64,000 nt of DNA from Psychrobacter maritimus (GTDB lineage: Bacteria; Pseudomonadota; Gammaproteobacteria; Pseudomonadales; Moraxellaceae). Shown here piece after piece: positions 39,632-49,606 of this stretch. How positions within the stretch are numbered: the stretch's first letter is position 1; the number at the start of each line of letters is the position of its first letter. The notes under the pieces are model-generated. The model was not told the DNA's origin, did no database searches, and saw only the letters and a program-made list of their open reading frames with translations. The position numbers and the translations under genes are program-made. Location: NCBI RefSeq assembly GCF_904846345.1, contig NZ_CAJHAJ010000001.1, positions 648,030-712,029 of the forward strand, written 5' to 3'.

Positions 39632-40195
39632 TTATTCATCTTCTTGATGTGCTGAGCTGATAGAAGTTGAGGCACAAAATGCGTCTAGTTGCTGCAATAA
39701 CTGATTGACCATATGGCGAGGATAAGTATGACCGGTCGGCATGATAATATGCGCCACTTGCCGATATAAGGGGTCGCGGGCGCTGTATAAATCTTGCAAT
39801 ATTTTTCTAGGATTCGGTTGTTGTAACAATGGTCGCGACTTATCTTTGGCAGTACGCGCCATTTGCACGTCCACCGGAGCATTGAGATAGACGACGATGC
39901 CGCGCTCTTTAAGAAAGGCACGGTTTTCGGCCGCCATTACTGCGCCGCCGCCGGTCGCTAAGACGATTTGTGATTGCTGCGTCAGCTCATCGATGGCACG
40001 CGTCTCCCGTTCGCGAAAGCCCGCTTCGCCTTCTTTAGCGAATATCCAAGCAATATCTGCGCCGGTTTGTGACTCAATATACCAATCACTGTCTACAAAC
40101 GAGCGCCCTAACTGCTTAGCCAGTAACCTGCCAATGGTGGTCTTGCCCGCTCCCATCGGCCCCACTAGAAATACCGACGGTAATTCCTCAACCAT
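39632..40195 (-). CDS. aroK: Shikimate kinase
   Basis: Phosphorylates shikimate at the 3-hydroxyl. The 187-residue protein has the P-loop GPMGAGKT (residues 12-19), the shikimate-binding DSDWYIE, the [11 protein letters not shown] helix, the GGGAVM loop and a lid with [12 protein letters not shown] chose the ATG at 40195; a GTG nine bases upstream is also in frame. It lies 62 bases before aroB and downstream of pilQ, separated by a terminator, so aroKB may have its own promoter here. Confidence 0.93.
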   Translation of the reverse strand: MVEELPSVFLVGPMGAGKTTIGRLLAKQLGRSFVDSDWYIESQTGADIAWIFAKEGEAGFRERETRAIDELTQQSQIVLATGGGAVMAAENRAFLKERGIVVYLNAPVDVQMARTAKDKSRPLLQQPNPRKILQDLYSARDPLYRQVAHIIMPTGHTYPRHMVNQLLQQLDAFCASTSISSAHQEDE

Positions 40196-40303
40196 AATAC
40201 GCACTCAGCTAAATTAGGTATGATACAACGTCATTGATATTCTGGCTAGTAATGCGCGTTGATTATTGTGAGTAAAATCCAAGCACACGCAAAAATTGGC
40301 CAT

Positions 40304-40335
40304 AAAAAAAGCAAGCGCTGATGCTTGCTTTTTTT
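40304..40335. terminator. pilQ terminator
   Basis: aaaaaaagcaagc (40304-40316) and gcttgcttttttt (40323-40335) form a perfect stem with A-run and T-run flanks, between pilQ and aroK. Confidence 0.9.
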
Positions 40336-40359
40336 AGTTATAAAGACATTAAACGCTGA

Positions 40360-42732
40360 TTAATTTAAACGGCTGATGCCATCATTGATCAATTTTGGCG
40401 TGACAAAGATGAGTAGCTCTTCTTTAGAGTTATTACGGACATCACGGCGGAAGGCACGACCGATATAAGGCAAGTCACCTAAGAAAGGTACTTTATCAAC
40501 ACCATTACTGCTACGATTTTTAAAGACACCGCCCAGTACAATGGTTTGACCGTCTTCAACAATGACATTGGTCGAGATTGAATCTTCAGCGATCGCTACC
40601 TGATTATTAATAATCGTTGGCGTGCCATTGGTAATAACAAGTTGCAAACCAATTTTACCATCAGGCGTAATATTTGGCGTCGCTTCCAGACTCAATGCCG
40701 CTTCTTTAAAGCTGGTCGTGGTCGCGCCACTGGCCGAGGCTTCTTGATAAGGAATTTGTGTACCAGAAGATACTTTTGCCGTTTGTTTATCAGCCGTCAA
40801 AATCTTTGGTGTCGAAATCACTTCACCGCGGTTATCAGCTTGTAGTGCTGATAGCTCAAGATCGAGCATCACATCTGACATGCTAAGTAGCCCAAAAGCA
40901 ATACTACCCGCTGGGTTAGCAACACCTAAGTCAACGTTTAAGTTATCAGGGCGGCTGATGTCATATTTAGGATAAGAAACGGTTTGACCATTAACTGTCG
41001 TTGTTTCTACGTCAAAATCTTTTAAGTCCCATAGCGTCTGATTACTACCACCGACCAACAAGTTACGGTTATTGGCAGCGCCGTTTGACAAAATACCCCA
41101 ACGCACGCCGATCTCTTTACTAAAGCTATCGGTAGCGCTAACAATACGCGCTTCAATCATTACTTGACGGACTGGAATATCAATTTTACCAATCAGCTTA
41201 TGAATATTTTCAATGCTTTCAGCGACATCTTTGATAATCAAGGTATTGGTACGCTCATCAACCGTTACCGTACCACGGTTAGACAACAAGGTATTGTTAT
41301 CAGTAGAATTTGTGTTGCCAGTACCGCTGCCACCTGATGAGCCACTACCCTGAGAGATAAGCGTCAAGACATCAGCCGCTTTAGCATAGCTTAAGCGAAT
41401 GTATTCCGTGCGTAGCGGCGCATACGACTCAACCGCTTGCTGCGCTTCAAGCTCACGAGCTTCTTGTTCAGCAAGCTCAGTCGAAGGCGCAACCAAAATT
41501 ACGTTGCCATTTTCACGCTTACCAAGATTTTTACTCTTTAGAATAATATCTAGCGCTTGATCCCAAGGTACATTAATCAGGCGCAAGGTGATATTACCCG
41601 CGACCGAATCACTAGCCACGATATTCATATCAGTAAACTGTGCCAAGATATCTAACACACTACGGATTTCGACGTCTTGGAATTCCATAGATAGCGCTTC
41701 ACCGCTATATACTTTCTCTTCAAGCGTTGGCTCACGAAGTAGCTCAGGCTTGCGGATATTGATATTTAACTGGTTACCCGATTGATAAGCTTGATACTCA
41801 TAATCTTCTTTAATATTGATGGTAATCACACCATTTTGACCTTGGTTTTTAGTATCAATACTATCAACCAGACCACTATTCACGTTTAAGCGACGTAATA
41901 AGTTTCTCGGAACGGTGCTGCCGGTTAAACGTACAACCAACTTATTACCTTGACGCTGGACGTCAACTGGAATGGCTTCGTTGGCAAGCGCAATACTGAC
42001 ATTACCGCCACCATCATTGCCTGCGGTAAAATTAACCGCCGTTAAACCGTCATAACTATACTGCTTACTCACTTGTGAGGCCGCAAGCTGTGGGCTTAGC
42101 AACGGATTGACGCGCACCACCATGGTATCAGCAGGTACTTGGGTTTTGTTTACTGTAGAGCTAGTAGCTGTGGTACGAATAGGCGCACTTGATTTGCTAC
42201 TGGTCTCAACTATCGGTGTAACAACAGCAGTGGTAGTGATACCCGCATTGCCATTAAGCACGTCTTGCACAGGGTCATTGGTAACTACTTGATTAACCAC
42301 TGGACGACTAGGGTCGCTAATCGTTAACAACAAATCATTGCCCTCAATAGCGGTGGTATAATTGCCCGCTTGTTTGAGCCCAACAATCAGACGGGTGGTA
42401 TTGTCGCTATTTAGGGTAGTGACATCCTTGATCATACCGACGTTATATTCATTAAAACGACTGGCAAGTCCGTTTTGTACTTTTTCAAAATCCAATACCA
42501 AACGGCTCGGATTATCAAGCTGGTAGGCTGCAGGTAATACTGGTTTGCCGGCAAAGCCCAAACGCATTTGGGTAACGGCCGGTGCGGTCTGTACCACAGA
42601 GACGTTATTGATGCGCTGCTCAGCATGAGCACTGCTACTAACTGCTACCATACTCATTGCCAATGCAGAGATGGCAAACGTAGAAGATACGCGGTTGTTC
42701 ATCGTCATTACCTTGTTATTGCGTACTGTCAT
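40360..42732 (-). CDS. pilQ: Type IV pilus secretin PilQ
   Basis: Outer-membrane ring through which the pilus passes. The 790-residue precursor has a signal peptide ending near SSAHA, two AMIN domains (about 40-130 and 200-310) that bind peptidoglycan, an STN/N0 domain with the SMEFQDVEIRSVLDILAQFTDMNIV motif, an N1 domain and the secretin core ending in PFLGDLPYIGRAFR and EELLIFVTPKL. A Gly/Ser/Asn-rich stretch (near SGSSGGSGTGNTN) sits inside the N1 part. GAGGA is about 7 bases before the ATG at 42732. It is the last gene of pilMNOPQ. Confidence 0.95.
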   Translation of the reverse strand: MTVRNNKVMTMNNRVSSTFAISALAMSMVAVSSSAHAEQRINNVSVVQTAPAVTQMRLGFAGKPVLPAAYQLDNPSRLVLDFEKVQNGLASRFNEYNVGMIKDVTTLNSDNTTRLIVGLKQAGNYTTAIEGNDLLLTISDPSRPVVNQVVTNDPVQDVLNGNAGITTTAVVTPIVETSSKSSAPIRTTATSSTVNKTQVPADTMVVRVNPLLSPQLAASQVSKQYSYDGLTAVNFTAGNDGGGNVSIALANEAIPVDVQRQGNKLVVRLTGSTVPRNLLRRLNVNSGLVDSIDTKNQGQNGVITINIKEDYEYQAYQSGNQLNINIRKPELLREPTLEEKVYSGEALSMEFQDVEIRSVLDILAQFTDMNIVASDSVAGNITLRLINVPWDQALDIILKSKNLGKRENGNVILVAPSTELAEQEARELEAQQAVESYAPLRTEYIRLSYAKAADVLTLISQGSGSSGGSGTGNTNSTDNNTLLSNRGTVTVDERTNTLIIKDVAESIENIHKLIGKIDIPVRQVMIEARIVSATDSFSKEIGVRWGILSNGAANNRNLLVGGSNQTLWDLKDFDVETTTVNGQTVSYPKYDISRPDNLNVDLGVANPAGSIAFGLLSMSDVMLDLELSALQADNRGEVISTPKILTADKQTAKVSSGTQIPYQEASASGATTTSFKEAALSLEATPNITPDGKIGLQLVITNGTPTIINNQVAIAEDSISTNVIVEDGQTIVLGGVFKNRSSNGVDKVPFLGDLPYIGRAFRRDVRNNSKEELLIFVTPKLINDGISRLN

Positions 42733-42759
42733 TATGTATTCCTCAAAAAATCTGCCGAC

Positions 42760-43293
42760 TTAGCTTATAGGGGAGACCAGCGACTGGGGTTTTTCTACAA
42801 ACCCAGCGCGGCTGTCTGGCACAATTTCAATCAAGTTAATCTGGGTCGGCGTGATTTCAACAATACGGCCGTCATTTAATCCAAGATAATTACCGACTCT
42901 AACGCTCGCAACTGAACCATCGGGGCGCTGTACTAAGGCATATTGCTGACCTTCAGGGGAAATAACGACACCGCGAAAGACGAGTTGCGATAGCTCATAT
43001 TGCTCAAGCGGTTCTTTTACTCGGGTGATATCAGGGCGCACGCCATCGATAGAGGTAGCAGGGCCTTGAACGTTCACTAAGCTTGGTGGCAAAAATGGAC
43101 TACGCTGCGCACTGGCACTATAGACAAAATCTTCTACCAGCTCAGCCTTAGGCGGCGGTTCAATCGGCTGCGCTGGCTGGTTACGAATATCAGCCATCGC
43201 CTGCTCTGCCATGCCAATACGGTCAGTACAACCCATTATTGACAAAACAGTGGCGCTTAAAATAAGCAGCATGGGCAGTTTTTGGATATTCAT
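42760..43293 (-). CDS. pilP: Type IV pilus assembly lipoprotein PilP
   Basis: A 177-residue inner-membrane lipoprotein with lipobox SIMGC (Cys22). The HR-type domain follows: QLVFRGVVISPEGQQYALVQRPDGSVASVRVGNYLG, ending with ITPTQINLIEIVPD. In the family PilP connects the PilMNO complex to the PilQ secretin. The start ATG overlaps the pilO stop by one base (TAATG), and pilQ follows 27 bases later, so the genes are translated as a unit. Confidence 0.95.
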   Translation of the reverse strand: MNIQKLPMLLILSATVLSIMGCTDRIGMAEQAMADIRNQPAQPIEPPPKAELVEDFVYSASAQRSPFLPPSLVNVQGPATSIDGVRPDITRVKEPLEQYELSQLVFRGVVISPEGQQYALVQRPDGSVASVRVGNYLGLNDGRIVEITPTQINLIEIVPDSRAGFVEKPQSLVSPIS

Positions 43294-44024
43294 TAGTTGC
43301 CTCCTGCAGCATCAGGCGTAGCAGCATCAGGCGTGACAGCTTCATCACCTTCAGGAGCCGCTTCTTTTGAGCGATACGTTTTGGTTTGTAGCACCAGATT
43401 GAGCTCAGGTAAAACATCCAAAGTTGGCTGCGGATTACTGACTTCAAAATCATGCATCGTAATAATACGCGGCAAAGCAGCAAGCCCGCTGATAAAGCTA
43501 CCAAACTGATGGTATTCACCTAAAGCGGCAATACGAATAGGCTGCTCAATAAAGAACTCATTTTCAATCTCAGGCTCTACTGAAATATCTTGGAAACGGA
43601 TATTACTGCCAACGCCCGTCATATTGATACCTTCGACCAATTCTGATACACGGGTATCTTTGGGTAGCTGATCAAGTAAGGTATTGAACTCCGCTTCCAT
43701 TTGAATCACTTGCGCTTGATAGGTCTTTAGATGGCGCGCCCGCGATTCTTTTTCACGGTAGCTATCCAGTAAGGTTTGCTGTTGACTTTCAGCAGCAGTA
43801 ATCTCATCAATTTTACTGCTAATCGGCAATGCCCATGACAACGCAGCGATTAAGGCAATAATAAATCCAATCACGGTGACTTTGACAGGAATAGGCCAAC
43901 TGCCATAGTTCTCAGCATCCAATGACTCAAAGCTGCGGCGGAATTCATTCAAATCAAACGGCTTTTTAGCACTAACCGCCGTCTTTTTGGTTTTAATGAG
44001 GCTTTTTTTACGGTTCAGTTTCAT
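43293..44024 (-). CDS. pilO: Type IV pilus assembly protein PilO
   Basis: A 243-residue bitopic inner-membrane protein: basic cytoplasmic N-terminus (RKKSLIKTKK), a membrane helix at about 51-70, a periplasmic coiled-coil (about 75-125) and a ferredoxin-like domain. It pairs with PilN. The last ~20 residues are an Asp/Ala/Pro/Thr tail (TPDAATPDAAGGN) with a short duplication not typical of PilO. The gene overlaps pilN by four bases and pilP by one. Confidence 0.93.
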   Translation of the reverse strand: MKLNRKKSLIKTKKTAVSAKKPFDLNEFRRSFESLDAENYGSWPIPVKVTVIGFIIALIAALSWALPISSKIDEITAAESQQQTLLDSYREKESRARHLKTYQAQVIQMEAEFNTLLDQLPKDTRVSELVEGINMTGVGSNIRFQDISVEPEIENEFFIEQPIRIAALGEYHQFGSFISGLAALPRIITMHDFEVSNPQPTLDVLPELNLVLQTKTYRSKEAAPEGDEAVTPDAATPDAAGGN

Positions 44025-44680
44025 AACTCACCTCCAAGCACAGCATTACCATCCGCATCAGTAGCTTCAATCGTTTCTGACTGTACTTTGGTCGTTACCA
44101 CAAACTGAACATAACTGTCTTCAGGATAAATAGGACGCGGCTGTTCACCAGCAGTGACCGTATTATTAAGCGCTGGAGCAGATTCATAAGCAGTGATATT
44201 TTGCTGAATATTACTCACTGCTGAATTGCCCATCCATTTGCTACTATCAAGGTTACGAATTAAGCTAGAGACAATATTTGGATTGTCAGCAAGACCGGTT
44301 AAAGTAAGCACATCACCTTCGCGTTTTAAGTTATTTAAATAAAGCGCTGGCGGCATCGCCTTGGCAAGATCATCCCATAACCGTACAGGAACCGGACGTC
44401 GACCTTGCAAATCTTGGATAACCTGCATGCGTGAGACGATGTCATCACGGCGCTGCTCTAAGCTATCAATCTCTACCAAGGCTTTATCTAGGCGCGCATT
44501 TTCTTGTTCAATCAGTGCATTGGCATCTAACTGTTCATCGAGTTCATTGTTAAAATAACTCCATGACGCGAATGCCGCCAATAGAGCCAGCAAAGTAACG
44601 GCCACCACCAAAGTGATAAATTCTTTATTGCGGCGTTCGCGCTCTTCTTGCCGCCAGGGCAATAAGTTAATACGAGCCAT
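44021..44680 (-). CDS. pilN: Type IV pilus assembly protein PilN
   Basis: A 219-residue inner-membrane protein. It opens with MARINLLPWRQEERERRNKEF, the segment by which the family's N-terminus fits into the PilM groove, followed by a membrane helix (about 21-43), a coiled-coil (about 45-85) and a periplasmic fold with ALYLNNLKREGDVLTLTGLA. I chose the ATG at 44680, which overlaps the pilM stop (TAATG) and matches the conserved MARINLLPWR. The frame could extend to 44710 but the leader would lie inside pilM. Confidence 0.95.
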   Translation of the reverse strand: MARINLLPWRQEERERRNKEFITLVVAVTLLALLAAFASWSYFNNELDEQLDANALIEQENARLDKALVEIDSLEQRRDDIVSRMQVIQDLQGRRPVPVRLWDDLAKAMPPALYLNNLKREGDVLTLTGLADNPNIVSSLIRNLDSSKWMGNSAVSNIQQNITAYESAPALNNTVTAGEQPRPIYPEDSYVQFVVTTKVQSETIEATDADGNAVLGGEL

Positions 44681-45735
44681 TAGTCGAAGCTCCTTAACGC
44701 AAGACCGCAAGCGGCCATTAAGCTGGGTGCATCAAGCGCCAATTGCTCATTATCGATATGTGGAGCAATGGTCATATTGATGAACGGATTTGCCATACTC
44801 ACAGGCACGCCCAATCTTTGCTGTGCCATGCCAGCAAGTCCTGCAATAGAACTACTGCCACCTGCAAGCACCAGATGATCAATACTGGTATATTGACTAG
44901 AAGAGAAGTAGAATTGTAGAGAACGAGTAATCTGTTGAATGGTATTTTCTATAAATGGTGTTAATACGTCGGGATAGTAATCGTCTGGCAAAGTACGTTC
45001 GCGTTTACTAATCGTTGCTTCTTCAGCGGATAATCCGTATCGATTTTGTATCGCTTCGGTAAGCTGAGTACCACCAAATAATTGTTCACGACTATATATA
45101 AACTCGCCATTTTTAGCAATATATAATGTGGTTTGATTATGACCAATATCGACGACAGCCACCAAATCTGGTACGTTTGGCAGGCCATCTGCCATCAAAC
45201 CAAAGGCACGCTCAATTGCATGTGATTCGATATCCATTACTTTGGTTTGCAAGCCACCAAAGGTCAGCGCATCCACTCTTTGGTCAACATTTTCCGACCG
45301 TGACGCTGCCAATAGTACCTGCACCATATTGTCATTAACCAAAGAGGGACCCAATACCTCAAAATCCAAATTAACATCTTCTAATGGATAAGGTACGTAT
45401 TGATCAGCATCCAAGCGGATTTGCGCTTCACGCTCAACGTCGTTAAGCACCATATCCATATCGATGATTTTGGTAATCACGGCTGAGCCTGAAACTGCAG
45501 TAGCGGCGTTGCTACCGGCAGCTTGGCAACGTCGCGCCAAGCTTGCTATTGTGTTACCCACCGCTTCGGTGTCTACAATGAGTTTGTCGACGACTACGCC
45601 TTCCGGCAACCTTTCTATGCCGTAAGATTTTAGGTGAAATATGCCCTGTTGACGCTGTATGTCAACCAACTTCACTGAGGTGGTGCAAATATCCACGCCA
45701 ATCAAATGTCGACTCTTAGAAGTAAATAGCCTCAC
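44680..45735 (-). CDS. pilM: Type IV pilus assembly ATPase-fold protein PilM
   Basis: A 351-residue cytoplasmic protein of the actin/FtsA fold. Landmarks are GVDICTTSVKLVDI at the phosphate-1 loop, VAVVDIGHNQTTLYI at phosphate-2 and HLVLAGGSSSIAGLAG at the adenosine site. It binds the N-terminus of PilN and forms the cytoplasmic ring of the machine. The start is a GTG at 45735 (GTG AGG CTA). It is the first gene of pilMNOPQ and is divergent from ponA. Confidence 0.95.
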   Translation of the reverse strand: MRLFTSKSRHLIGVDICTTSVKLVDIQRQQGIFHLKSYGIERLPEGVVVDKLIVDTEAVGNTIASLARRCQAAGSNAATAVSGSAVITKIIDMDMVLNDVEREAQIRLDADQYVPYPLEDVNLDFEVLGPSLVNDNMVQVLLAASRSENVDQRVDALTFGGLQTKVMDIESHAIERAFGLMADGLPNVPDLVAVVDIGHNQTTLYIAKNGEFIYSREQLFGGTQLTEAIQNRYGLSAEEATISKRERTLPDDYYPDVLTPFIENTIQQITRSLQFYFSSSQYTSIDHLVLAGGSSSIAGLAGMAQQRLGVPVSMANPFINMTIAPHIDNEQLALDAPSLMAACGLALRSFD

Positions 45736-45861
45736 AAACTCTATACCTTATGTTAAGTGTACAATCTGATAGTTATTTGTAATAATTTAGTACAATACTT
45801 TACTTAACAGATAGATTCAAGCATTTAAATTACTTATTAAGCAACACTTACACATTTATTA

Positions 45862-45890
45862 TTACTTGCCTATTTTGTTCAAGGTATAAT
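45862..45890 (+). promoter_or_regulatory. Likely sigma-70 promoter of ponA
   Basis: A perfect TATAAT at 45885-45890 follows a weak -35 (TTACTT, 45862-45867) with a 17-base spacer, 37 bases upstream of the ponA ATG. Confidence 0.5.
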
Positions 45891-45927
45891 GCCCTATCTA
45901 TTGAAACTTTAATTGATAAGTCTTCTT

Positions 45928-48624
45928 ATGACCAAAAAAAATGCTACCGCTCGTCTCATTCACTTTTTGGTGGGGCTTTTCATTGCCTGCTTAGCGTTAG
46001 CGCTAATCTTAGCACTTGCCGTACCTATTGGCTTTTACGGTATGGCAATGTATTTATCGCCAACCTTGCCAAGCATTCAAGAGATTAAAACGGCCAATCT
46101 AGAGATGCCGCTACAGATATATAGTAGTGACGACAAACTGATTGGTCAGTACGGCAATCGTTTATCGCTACCGGTTACGTTTGAAGAGATCCCTAAAGGC
46201 TTAACGCAGGCTTTTTTAGCAGCAGAAGATGCGTCATTTTTTCAACATAGCGGCATTAGTATTAAAGGTCTTGGTCGCGCTGTGACCGAAGTGGTCACCG
46301 ATGATGAGAGTCAAACGGGCGGCTCTACTATTACCATGCAGGTTGCCAAAAACTATTTCTTAAGCTCAGAGCGTACTCTAAATCGCAAGCTGACAGAGCT
46401 GTTTTTAGCCCGTAAAATCGAAGACGAGCTGAGCAAAAATGACATTCTTACCTTATATGTCAATAAAATATATTTAGGCGAAGGCGCTTATGGTATTCGC
46501 GCCGCTGCGAAAAAATATTATAGTAAATCTCTAGAAAACCTCACCGTTGCCGAAATGGCTATGCTCGCAGGTCTGCCAAAAGCCCCTTCTAAATATAACC
46601 CGGTTGCCAATCCAAGTCGCGCCCTCACCCGCCGCAACTGGATTATTGGACGCATGCATGAATTGGGCTATATTAATAAGGCTCAGCACGACGAAGCCAT
46701 TAACGCCCCAATTGGTATCAATCTTTATCAAGAAAAACTTGACGTCAATATGCCGTATTTGGCAGAGATGACGCGTTCTGCCTTGGTCAACCGCTATGGT
46801 GAGCAAGTGATGCATGGTGGCTGGCGCGTGCGTTTGACTGTTGATAGCGAAGCACAAAAAGCAGCAGAATCAGCGATACTAACAGGTTTGGTGGCTTATG
46901 AGCACCGTCATGGCTGGCGCGGCGCTGAAGCAAATGGCGAACCGCTGGAAAAATTCCGTCGTTATAGCAATATGTCTCCAGCCAAAGTGACCAAGGTCAA
47001 TTCTCGCAGTTTTGAAGCAACCATGCCCTCTGGTGAGAATGTAACGGTTAACTGGTCTGGTATGAGCTGGGCGCGCAAATATATATCTGCCGATCGCATC
47101 GGCTACTTTCCGAGTAATGCCAGTCAGATTGTCAGCAAAAATGATATTGTGCGCCTGATACCGACGACCAATGGCAATTGGCAATTGGGACAAATACCTG
47201 AAGTACAGGGTAGTTTGGTTTCTCTAAATCCTGAAACGGGTGCCGTTCGAGCGTTGGTAGGTGGATTTGACTTTAACCATAGTAAATTCAACCGCGCGCT
47301 ACAAGGCTGGCGTCAACCAGGTTCGACGATTAAGCCACTGGTTTATACCACTGCTTTAGAAAAAGGCTATCGTCCAGACAGTATTGTCTCGGACCGCCCT
47401 ATTCAAGTAGGTGACTGGAAACCTAAGAATTCCGACCAACGTTTTTTAGGTGATATCACCTTACGCCGTGGGCTTTATCTATCTCGTAACTTAGTCTCTA
47501 TTCGTTTGCTGCAAGCAATTGGTATCTCTGATGCGCGCAATTTGTTAGACGAATTTGGCCTTGATAAAGAAAAGCTACCTACAACTTTGTCTTTAGCATT
47601 GGGCGCCGGTCAGGCAACGCCATTACAAATGGCCACGGCTTATGCCACCTTTGCTAATGGCGGACATCGTATCCAGCCTTATTTTATCGAACAAATTTAT
47701 AACTATGATAATAAGCTGCTGTTTCAAGCCAACCCGCAGCAAGCTTGCGCCTTATGCTTTAATGAGCAGCTTGACGCTGTCAATAAAAAGCTTATCAAAG
47801 ATTATGAAGCAAAAATAGAAGCAGAGAATAAAGCAGCTGCTGCTAAAGATGAAAATGTTAGTGCTAAAGACAAAGCGACAGATAAAAAAGACGCTGAGCT
47901 AAAAGCAGACAGTAACGACAAGATAGCAAAAGATGATAAAGCGCTTGATTTAGATGTTTATGATGCAAGCCCATATTCAGATCGCCTAAAAGCGCCGGTG
48001 GTACAGTACGTACGTGCTGAACAAGCACCGCGTATTTTAAAACCTAGAGTTGCTTTTGAGATGGCAGATATCTTACGCGATGTTGTCCAGCGCGGTACGG
48101 CTGTGAAAGCAAGAGCCTTAGGACGTGATGATATTGGCGGTAAGACCGGAACCACGAATGAAGCGAAAGATGCTTGGTTTGCAGGGTTTCATCCTACCAA
48201 TGCCACGGTTGTATGGATGGGCTTTGATCAGCCATCAACGCTGGGTCGCCGCGAGTATGGCGGCGTAGCAGCGCTGCCGGTTTGGATGGACTTTATGAAA
48301 GTCCAATTAAAAGACACCCCTCATCAATGGGTTTCTATTAATAACCGTGCCAAATCAAAAAAGCAAAAGCAGAGCATTATAGAAATGATGGATGAAGGTG
48401 CTGCCGAGCTTGAAGACGATACTGCCGATGAGGGTAAATCAGCAAAACCCGTTAAGACCACCACTCAGCAACGTAAGCCCCCTGCTCCTGAACCAATTGA
48501 AGAGCAAATTCAAAATCGACCAGCTCCTGAGAAACCGAAGCCAAGTCGTACTGACGACAACAATCCTCAAAACAAACCTTTATCAGCAACGCCAGTTGCG
48601 CGTATGCCGCCGATGCCAGAATAA
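45928..48624 (+). CDS. mrcA: Penicillin-binding protein 1A
   Basis: Bifunctional peptidoglycan synthase (ponA in Pseudomonas). The 898-residue protein has an N-terminal membrane helix (about 15-42), a glycosyltransferase domain with EDASFFQHSGIS and GGSTITMQVAKN, an OB-like domain, and a transpeptidase domain with nucleophile Ser466 in GSTIKPL and the KTGTT motif (Lys739). A ~50-residue Lys/Glu/Asp/Ala-rich insert lies between them at about 622-675. The C-terminus is Pro/Lys-rich and disordered. The ATG at 45928 is preferred over an upstream TTG. It is divergent from pilM, as in other gammaproteobacteria. Confidence 0.94.
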   Translation: MTKKNATARLIHFLVGLFIACLALALILALAVPIGFYGMAMYLSPTLPSIQEIKTANLEMPLQIYSSDDKLIGQYGNRLSLPVTFEEIPKGLTQAFLAAEDASFFQHSGISIKGLGRAVTEVVTDDESQTGGSTITMQVAKNYFLSSERTLNRKLTELFLARKIEDELSKNDILTLYVNKIYLGEGAYGIRAAAKKYYSKSLENLTVAEMAMLAGLPKAPSKYNPVANPSRALTRRNWIIGRMHELGYINKAQHDEAINAPIGINLYQEKLDVNMPYLAEMTRSALVNRYGEQVMHGGWRVRLTVDSEAQKAAESAILTGLVAYEHRHGWRGAEANGEPLEKFRRYSNMSPAKVTKVNSRSFEATMPSGENVTVNWSGMSWARKYISADRIGYFPSNASQIVSKNDIVRLIPTTNGNWQLGQIPEVQGSLVSLNPETGAVRALVGGFDFNHSKFNRALQGWRQPGSTIKPLVYTTALEKGYRPDSIVSDRPIQVGDWKPKNSDQRFLGDITLRRGLYLSRNLVSIRLLQAIGISDARNLLDEFGLDKEKLPTTLSLALGAGQATPLQMATAYATFANGGHRIQPYFIEQIYNYDNKLLFQANPQQACALCFNEQLDAVNKKLIKDYEAKIEAENKAAAAKDENVSAKDKATDKKDAELKADSNDKIAKDDKALDLDVYDASPYSDRLKAPVVQYVRAEQAPRILKPRVAFEMADILRDVVQRGTAVKARALGRDDIGGKTGTTNEAKDAWFAGFHPTNATVVWMGFDQPSTLGRREYGGVAALPVWMDFMKVQLKDTPHQWVSINNRAKSKKQKQSIIEMMDEGAAELEDDTADEGKSAKPVKTTTQQRKPPAPEPIEEQIQNRPAPEKPKPSRTDDNNPQNKPLSATPVARMPPMPE

Positions 48625-48654
48625 ATAAACCACTATTCTGGTTAACAGTCTCAT

Positions 48655-48695
48655 AAAAAAGGTCTTGCACAGTCTCCTGCGCCAGACCTTTTTTT
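48655..48695 (+). terminator. ponA terminator
   Basis: aaaaaaggtct and agaccttttttt form a stem with a T-run, about 30 bases after the stop. Confidence 0.85.
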
Positions 48696-48774
48696 GCACT
48701 TTTAGAGCCTGTATTTGAAGTTAAGGCGAATTTGTAAGCTTAAAGCGAGTTAATGAAAAAAGCTGATGATGATA

Positions 48775-49302
48775 TTAAAACTCTACCATACCAGCACGTA
48801 GCTGCTCAATCAGCTCCGCAAACTGCTGACGCCATTCACGTATGGTTGCTTCGTCTGGCAACCACTGATTCGATAACGTTACAACATTTACAATCAAATC
48901 GGGTGCTTCTTTTATCTCACTACCCGTCTGCTCATCGATAACATTATCAGGCAATACCGCATATAAACAGCGCTGATAAGCATGCTCTATATTGGCTAAA
49001 AAACCTTGTTGCTGTAATTGTTGTAAGCGCTGCACTTCAGGCGAAACTTGGGTACGGGCGCTTAGTGCTTCTTCAATATCTGCTAAGGTTGGCGCTGTCA
49101 TACTTAAACCATAAAAATGCCCAAGTTCTTGTACAAAAGCAAGATATGTCCCGTATAGGTGAAAAATGGCCGTTTCACAATGGGCTTGATAGAGCTGTTT
49201 ATCGTTAGTATTAGCTGCCGCCTGACAAGCCAAACGACAAAAATACAGCTTTTGATTGGTACGGTCAGCTTGGTATTTGGCAACGCGAGTCTTACCTGCC
49301 AT
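48775..49302 (-). CDS. DUF6586-like protein
   Basis: A 175-residue soluble, helical protein. The N-terminal half (DRTNQKLYFCRLACQAAA, then HCETAIFHLYGTYLAFVQELGHFYGL) resembles small uncharacterised proteins of pseudomonads annotated as DUF6586. The C-terminus is rich in Glu, Gln and Trp (WRQQFAELIEQLRAG). No catalytic motif is seen and the function is unknown. It lies between ponA and rpoC on the minus strand and is convergent with ponA. Confidence 0.65.
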   Translation of the reverse strand: MAGKTRVAKYQADRTNQKLYFCRLACQAAANTNDKQLYQAHCETAIFHLYGTYLAFVQELGHFYGLSMTAPTLADIEEALSARTQVSPEVQRLQQLQQQGFLANIEHAYQRCLYAVLPDNVIDEQTGSEIKEAPDLIVNVVTLSNQWLPDEATIREWRQQFAELIEQLRAGMVEF

Positions 49303-49546
49303 GCGCCTATCCTTGTTATTTAGTGAATGATTTGTTTAATAGGTATTACGATTATAATAATAGGTCTTTTAAACAGCTTTTACGTGAATAAGTAAAATTG
49401 CTTAATAAGCTTTGTTTTGCGATTAAGATATTTATTTAGAAGCATATATTTAGAAGCATTTAAAAAACCATCTATATAGCAGTGTACTATTTTCTGAAGT
49501 CACATTCTAAACAAATAATTTACCTGATTTATTTTCTTTAAGCCAC

Positions 49547-49577
49547 AAAAAAGCCAGCAACTTAGGCTGGCTTTTTT
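49547..49577 (-). terminator. rpoC terminator
   Basis: aaaaaagccag and ctggctttttt form a perfect stem around caactta-type loop sequence, 30 bases after the rpoC stop, ending the rpoBC transcript. Confidence 0.9.
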
Positions 49578-49606
49578 ATTGAGAAAATAACTAAGCGTTA
49601 TTTAGA

